Below, one piece after another: positions 31,572 through 36,354 of a stretch of 36,354 bases of DNA. The first letter of the stretch is position 1, and every line of letters starts with the position of its first letter. A program made the translations under genes and the position numbers. A model generated the notes under the pieces. It was not told where the DNA came from and ran no database searches. It was given only the letters and a program-made list of their open reading frames with translations. The stretch is from Chara braunii (lineage: Eukaryota > Streptophyta > Charophyceae > Charales > Characeae). The stretch spans positions 3,515,030 through 3,551,383 of the forward strand of contig BFEA01000013.1 of assembly GCA_003427395.1 (NCBI GenBank), written 5' to 3'.

Positions 31572-31991
31572 ATGCAATCAGACTCGCTTTCATTCACACT
31601 TCTCATGCATGCAAACAGGTGTGCAGCAAACTGGCAACAAGCGCCCACTCAGAACTCAGAGATATGGTAACCGATTACCCAATTCAAATACAAGTTCAGT
31701 TCAATGGTTATGGCGACTCAGCACCCACACAACTCACTGTTCGCACACACAGGATCACCCTGGATATCCCACACGCGATACTCAGTACACACACACACNC
31801 ACACACTCACTGAACTCTGTCTACTGCTATGGCGGCTATGGCTGCTACTACCCTATCGCTATGGCTAAGCTCCTTCTCTCTCGCCCACTTCGTCCTCGGG
31901 CTCACTGCAGACCACCTCGCACAAGTCGCTTGTGGCAGCGCGTCCGCATGGCTCACGCAGGAATGAATGAATGGCTGGGCGCTGCCTCTTG

Positions 31992-31998
31992 ATTTATA
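31992..31998 (-). promoter_or_regulatory. TATA box in 5' LTR of element 1
   Basis: TATAAAT on the minus strand, about 573 bp inside the LTR, at the place conserved in all four LTRs. Confidence 0.6.
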
Positions 31999-32240
31999 CT
32001 TCTGCAGCTCGTTGGTCTGGCCCCTTTCCCATGCCCGTTGTGCACACAGTCCCATGCAGTACTTGCTTGACTGGACCAGGACTTGACTAGGACTGGGACT
32101 GCTGACTCAGCACGGGTAGACTCCACCACTTGCCTCACCACTTGCCCACTTGCCTCACCACTTGCCCACTTGCCTCAGCCTAAACGTGGGCAACTTCGAA
32201 AGGCCACTAATCCGACCTTCCGGAAGGCCGTAAACTTGGC

Positions 32241-32333
32241 CTTTCTGGACTGTAGCAGCTACGACCTTGACCTTTCTGGACTGTAGCAGCTACGACCTTG
32301 ACCTTTCTGGACTGTAGCAGCTACGACCTTGAC
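32241..32333. repeat. Three-copy 31-bp tandem repeat in LTR U3
   Basis: Unit CTTTCTGGACTGTAGCAGCT plus ACGACCTTGAC, three nearly perfect copies. The 3' LTR has two more divergent copies. In the element it lies upstream of the TATA box, where enhancers usually sit. Confidence 0.85.
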
Positions 32334-32571
32334 CCTTCGAGAAAGCTACAGCTACGACTTCTAGACCTGACTGAGACTCCTACTCGACAGGTCTACCGAT
32401 CCAACCCCTGCTACCTATGGACCCTACGACAACCTACCAACTGTTACAAATACACAGGTCACGGGTTCAACTCTAGGGGTCGACACAGATACTGTACACA
32501 GGTAAGGCGGGGACTAGGGATCGAGCCCTGGGATCTGCATCGGCTACTGCGAACTGGTGAATACCGTTTCA

Positions 32572-32575
32572 CTGT
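32572..32575. repeat. Target-site duplication CTGT, right side of element 1
   Basis: Matches 6691-6694. Confidence 0.75.
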
Positions 32576-32755
32576 GGATGTGAATGCAGTTGGATGCATT
32601 CTCATGAGTGGTAATGTGAGCACGACACAGTTTGGGTGTATCAGCCCCGTGGCATTTCTGTCAGAATCCAAAAGTAAAACAAGGGAAAAAAAAACAAAGA
32701 AATGAATCTCAAAGAGGAGAAAAAAAAACTAAACGTGAATTTGGCCCTGAAATTA

Positions 32756-33294
32756 GGGTCTCGTTAGACACTCCTAAAAGTGCCTGTTTTTAGGATTGCG
32801 TCTTGGTTGCATGCAATTCTGAATCCAATGTTGAGATCGAAAACGTGAAAACGGCGTTAGGACGAGTCCTAAAGGATTTAGGATTCCCCAGGCAAAATCA
32901 TCCTAAATTTTCCAGTAGCCCCCGACCTACTGAAAATTTAGGATTCCTGCGTTTCACGAACTCGTTGCATCGCGCGCATGGCACCCTCGACACGGAGTTG
33001 CTGGTGCAGAAGCGGTCCGTCGGGTCAGTGGTCGAACATCGGAGGTTTTCTGCAGGTCGATGCGGGCGTTCGTGGCCGTTAGCGGGGATTGGACGGACAT
33101 TGGCAGGAATGGATGGACATTGGTGACGCCGCTGCGTATACGCATATGAAGACCGGCCGTGGGAGACCTTTTAGGACAAATCCTAAAAGATGATTTTTTG
33201 GATTTCGTGTCACGACGCCGCACGAAATCCTAAAAATCCTTTAGGGCTCGTCCTAAAAATTTTAGGATTCTTTTAGGAGTGTCTAACAAAACCC
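32756..33294. mobile_element. Tourist/PIF-Harbinger-like MITE, 539 bp
   Basis: The left end GGGTCTCGTTAGACACTCCT and the reverse complement of the right end GGGTTTTGTTAGACACTCCT match over at least 25 bp with three differences. TTA occurs directly outside both ends (32753-32755, 33295-33297), the target duplication typical of PIF/Harbinger elements. Similarity continues inward in patches (AGGACGAGTCCTAAAGGATT on the left, its near-complement on the right), with many TCCTAAA words and a hairpin at about 32903-32946. It has no coding capacity, so it would be moved by a transposase supplied elsewhere. Confidence 0.88.
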
Positions 33295-33297
33295 TTA

Positions 33298-33990
33298 GTT
33301 ACATACATTTGTTCGTGTGTTCAGTAGATCACGGGATATGCCCTGCCTCGCTGGTTGGGGTATCTAAGAAAAATGAAAAAAAAAACAAAAGCAGGAAAAA
33401 TAGACATCCAGAATCTACCTGAAATACTAGTTAGAAGCATTCCACCAAGAACAGACGTGACCACGACCCCTGCCCAACTTAGAAAGTAGTTGTTCTTTTT
33501 TTTTTTGATTCTTTTTTTTCTACGTCGCAATTCTCAGCGACCTGCTGTTCATGTGAACGACCCCCCTCAAATGCGACGTAAACGGGACACGCCCGTGGCC
33601 CATAGCTGGGCCAAGTACTGGTGGTTTAAGTACCAGACTCAAGTTCAGTCCCGAGGGCAGAAGTGCAAATTGCCTCAGGGCTGAACTGAAAATCGAAGGT
33701 CTGAGTCTGGGCGCCAGAATGCCGGATGGCGCCAAGTATCAAAATCCGAAGTGCCAAAAGAGGAATTTGAGAACCGGCGCCAACTGCAGAGGGCACCAAC
33801 AGTCAGGGGCCTGAGAACAGAGACCCAAAAATGAAATAGCAGCCTGGCGGGTGGTAACCCGCTGACCAGGGATTGAACACTATCCCCTCCCTCTGGAAGG
33901 CAACGTCCCGGCTACCAAAAGACCCGATGAACAACCGTGAAGGACGGGACAGGGCCGATCGCTGGTCAGAAAAGGAAATGGGGAGTAGTG
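33298..33990. other. Non-coding stretch
   Basis: Contains T/A runs at 33375-33390 and 33496-33520, the dispersed repeat copy at 33606-33652 and several GGCGCCA words. No gene. Confidence 0.4.
33606..33652 (+). repeat. Dispersed repeat, inverted partner of 6510-6558
   Basis: Reads TGGGCCAAGTACTGGTGGTT and onwards, about 85% like the minus strand at 6510-6558. Confidence 0.6.
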
Positions 33991-34397
33991 CACGTAACAG
34001 GGTAATCTTACTGATGTTCTACAAGTGTGGAGGTATCAATGTTCAGGTAACAGGGTAGTTGAGGTGCTACAAGGTTGAAGTACAGGTAACAGGGCAATAC
34101 TATTGATGTTCTACGGGGATGAGGGAATCAATGCTCAAGTAACAGGGTAATCCTATTGAGGTTCTACAAGGGTGAGGGTAGCAATGTTTAGGTAACAGGG
34201 TAACCCTATTGAAGTTCTACAAGGTTGAGGGTAGCAATGTTCAAGTAACAGGATGATCCTACTGAGGTTCTACAAGTAACAGGGCAGTCCTATTGATGTT
34301 CTACAAAGTTGAGGGTAGCGATGTTCAAGTAACAGGGTGATCCTATTGAGGTTCTACAAGTAATGGGGCAGTCCTATTGATGTTCTACAAGGTTATA
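33991..34397. repeat. Minisatellite, about nine units of 53 or 31 bp
   Basis: Units start GTAACAGGGTAAT or close variants and contain CTATTGATGTTCTACAAG and GAGGGTAGCAATGTT. Full units are about 53 bp; shorter ones of about 31 bp lack the second half, giving a higher-order pattern toward the right end. Divergence between units is moderate. Confidence 0.9.
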
Positions 34398-34950
34398 GGT
34401 TTTCAGGTTTGAGAAAAAGAAAAAGAAAAATAGTTTGTTCAATGCTCAAGCGCTGGGGTGTCTGAGGAATCTGGGGAAAACAAAGTCTCAGGTCTGTAAC
34501 AAAGTGTCAAAATGCGAAAAATGTCTTGAGGAAGGTCTTCGGAGGTCTTGATCAGATCCAGGATAGGTGAGAGAACCGGTCTTCAGCAGCTGCAACAGGT
34601 AGTTTGTCAAATGTCCAAGCTGCGGGAAAGCAAAGTAGGAGAACAAATGTCCGAAGTCCAGGTGCTGGAGTGCGTCCGGTTCATGAACTGCAAGGAGGTC
34701 TGATCCGGTAGCAAGGAAATCGCAGACTGATGCAACGGTCCAGATCACATGTCGCTGCTCCAGTAAGTTCAAGAGTCCAGATGTCGGCCAAGGAAACAAC
34801 ATGGTGGCCGAACCAGCTGCATTATCTTCATGATCATGAGGCAGGAGGCCATCGTCCTCGTGCGCTTGCCATTAGATCCTTTATCGCCGGCGTCACGCAG
34901 GTCCACAACCATTGGTCAAGAGAGACAGAGAGTGTGGTAGAGAATAGATG
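34398..34950. other. Non-coding stretch
   Basis: No gene recognised. It lies between the two tandem arrays and may be the 3' untranslated part of element 3. Confidence 0.35.
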
Positions 34951-35056
34951 GGAAGGACTTAGGCTGAGGCAAGGGTGGATCAGACAGGAAGGACTTGGGC
35001 TGAGGCAAGGGTGGATCAGACAGGAAGGACAGGCTGAGGCAAGGGTGGATCAGACA
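34951..35056. repeat. Three-copy 36-bp tandem repeat
   Basis: Unit GGAAGGACTTGGGCTGAGGC plus AAGGGTGGATCAGACA; the third copy is 34 bp. It lies about 100 bp beyond the stop codon of the element 3 integrase. Confidence 0.93.
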
Positions 35057-35152
35057 GTGAGAGATCAAGATCAAGGGTAGGGGTTAGGGTGGGTTCAGGG
35101 GAGGTGTGTGTAGAGTAGGTATGTACAGGTCAAGGCATAGACAAGTAGATAG

Positions 35153-35955
35153 CTATGAGACAGGGTGGGAACGATCATATGCATAGACGAGTTTCATAGT
35201 GTTCTTTAGATTTGCAAGGGGTTCCCATGTTGATTCTTCGTCTGGGTATCCTGCCCATTTTACTTTGTATTCTGTGATAGGCTCGGGGTGGTTGGATAAT
35301 CGAGTTGTTCTACGGCCGATGATCGACTCCACAGAGAATTCATGACTGCTGGGAAGCATGATAGGTGCTGGACAAGGATGAGGGTGATCAGAGAACTGAG
35401 GAGGTGATTCGTGAAATTCTTTCAAGTATTCTACATGGAAGACAAGATGGACGCAGTTCATGTCAGGAGGGAGTTGGAGCTTGTAATTTACAGCGGATGT
35501 TTTTCTAATAATGGGGAATGGACCGAGCCACTTGTTCGAGAGTTTCTTGGACAAGTCGTTCGGGATCAAAGCGTTTGGCGGAGAGCCAGACTTTGTCCCC
35601 AACAGGGAAAGTGACGTCATGGCGATGTTTGTTCGTTTGCTTGGCTTGTTGTTCCTGAGTTCGTTGAATAGATTCGGTGGCTTCTCTTAGGAGGCGGTTC
35701 ATTGTGGTAACACATTGATTGAGAGAGGGACAGGGAGTAGATGGGTTGAGCTGCGAGGGGAGCAAGAAGTCAGAGGGCAAGCGAGGATGGTAGCCAAGGT
35801 CGAGGTAGAAAGGAGACATGCCAGCCGGCGGAGAGGCAAACAGCGTTGTTGTAGGCGATCTCGGAAGCGAAGAGGAGCTGGTCCCAGTCGTGCTGATGGG
35901 GATGACAATACTTCCCACGGATGCGCTCGAGAGTATCATTCATCTTCTGTCACAT
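35153..35955 (-). pseudogene. Element 3: chromovirus integrase C-terminus with chromodomain
   Basis: Reading on the minus strand from 35955: KMNDTLERIRGKYCHPHQHD, then DQLLFASEIAYNNAV, a shift, AGMSPFYLDLGYHPRLPSDF, TFPVGDKVWLSAKRFDPE, a second shift, then LSNKWLGPFPIIRKTSAVNY, CVHLVFHVEYLKEF, and a chromodomain VESIIGRRTTRLSNHPEPIT, EYKVKWAGYPDEESTWEP. The chromodomain has the aromatic and acidic residues expected (Tyr, Trp, the GYP-EE-STWEP block) and would steer integration to modified histones. The element is of a different lineage from elements 1 and 2. It is truncated upstream at about 35955; the DDE residues are absent and its LTRs are not identified. Confidence 0.85.
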
Positions 35956-36294
35956 ACCAAGATGGTACAGACCAGAACCAAGAACCGACCTATGACTGAT
36001 AGAGCAAGATAGCACAGTGGAAGACTGAAATACCAACGATCAGACCCAATCAATGTCGAAATGTAGACTGGACATACATCATCATCATCATCATCACGGT
36101 GTGAATGACCTGGCGCCACTCACAAGGACGAAGGCGCCAGGCACAACTCATGCACAAATGAGGAGGGGGAAGAGATGAAAGAGAGTGGGGGAGGAGATGA
36201 GAATGTCGTCAACCCAAATGCCGCTGATATCACTTCCAAATAGTCCCCCACAACGTCTTTGTCCAATGTCGAGTCTGAATCCCAATGTCGCCAA

Positions 36295-36298
<4 letters not shown>
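35956..36298. other. Non-coding stretch with a hairpin
   Basis: A CAT repeat lies at about 36078-36096. CTGGCGCC at 36110-36117 is complementary to GGCGCCAG at 36133-36140, an 8-bp stem. 36160-36290 loosely resembles 5140-5290 (GA-rich text followed by AATGTC words), a possible dispersed repeat. Confidence 0.35.

Positions 36299-36354
<56 letters not shown>
36299..36354. repeat. (CT)n microsatellite at window end
   Basis: At least 56 bp of CT running off the window. Confidence 0.95.

Larger units (their letters stand above)
6695..32571 (-). mobile_element. Ty3/gypsy LTR retrotransposon, element 1, with two insertions
   Basis: The element lies on the minus strand: 5' LTR 31573-32571, primer-binding site 31560-31571, leader about 30316-31559, gag in two pieces (29250-30315 and 20188-21130), protease, reverse transcriptase, RNase H and integrase (17576-20187), then the remainder of integrase (7648-8625), a polypurine tract (7640-7647) and the 3' LTR 6695-7639. 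Domain order PR-RT-RH-IN identifies Ty3/gypsy. LTRs start TGAAACGG and end GATTGCA on the coding strand, and a 4-bp CTGT flanks both ends. Without the two insertions the element would be about 8.8 kb. It is defective: a deletion before the reverse-transcriptase active site, frameshifts, and a GTG where the gag start ATG is in element 2. Confidence 0.88.
31573..32571 (-). repeat. 5' LTR of element 1 (999 bp)
   Basis: TG...CA ends with the primer-binding site at one side and CTGT duplication at the other. It is longer than the 3' LTR mainly because of an extra CCACTTGCC-type unit near 32125-32175 and a third copy of the roughly 31-bp CTTTCTGGACTGTAGC unit (32241-32333). Single N at 31799. Confidence 0.92.

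Noticed and set aside
30890-31813. 307-codon plus-strand open frame
   Set aside because: It is antisense to the leader and LTR of element 1, with low-complexity Ser/Leu/Pro composition from CT-rich DNA and the GGTCAA array.
33839-33920. AGGGATTGAAC and nearby text resembling the T-arm side of a minus-strand tRNA
   Set aside because: No paired acceptor stem, D arm or anticodon arm could be made to fit.
33995-34006. TAACAGGGTAAT identical to 12 of 18 bases of the I-SceI homing endonuclease site
   Set aside because: The other six bases do not match, and the word is simply part of a diverged minisatellite unit.

Overview
This looks like repeat-rich nuclear DNA from a streptophyte plant or charophyte alga. 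The evidence is decayed Ty3/gypsy LTR retrotransposons primed by an initiator-Met-tRNA-like site, long CT, CA and TTC microsatellites, a Tourist/PIF-Harbinger-like MITE, and one EF-hand exon with a plausible splice acceptor. The Lys/Glu-rich Gag resembles proteins I associate with Chara, but that species guess is memory-based and not proven here. I see no bacterial operon, CRISPR array, rRNA or convincing tRNA gene.

Layout. 1-915 is an assembly chimera: two perfect 38-bp Nextera mate-pair junction sequences (96-133, 878-915) separate an LTR scrap, a 744-bp piece with a broken RNase H fragment, and the following sequence. 916-6694 is mostly non-coding. It holds a decayed reading frame next to the second junction, CT/TTC microsatellites and an EF-hand exon (minus strand, 4294-4890). 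6695-32571 is one minus-strand Ty3/gypsy element (element 1) with about 0.95-1.0 kb LTRs and a matching 4-bp target duplication (CTGT). Two insertions interrupt it. A second element of a related subfamily (element 2, 8626-17575, target duplication CTGC) sits inside its integrase gene, and an 8.1-kb segment (about 21131-29249) sits inside its gag gene. That segment is largely unidentified and carries a decayed reverse-transcriptase remnant of another type. 32756-33294 is a 539-bp MITE with TTA target duplications. 33991-34397 and 34951-35056 are tandem repeats. 35153-35955 is the integrase tail and chromodomain of a third, different chromovirus. The window ends in a CT microsatellite.

How the parts relate. 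In life the retrotransposon genes act together: Gag forms the particle, protease matures it, reverse transcriptase/RNase H copies the RNA from a tRNA primer, and integrase (with a chromodomain in element 3) inserts the copy. None of the copies here is intact. Both large elements carry frameshifts, stops or deletions, and element 1 is further split by its two insertions. The most useful observations are the adapter artefacts, the solvable nesting with 4-bp duplications, the apparent contradiction between nesting order and LTR divergence, the unidentified insert in gag with 11-bp inverted ends, and the arrays of GGTCAA (TTGACC) motifs in the element leaders.
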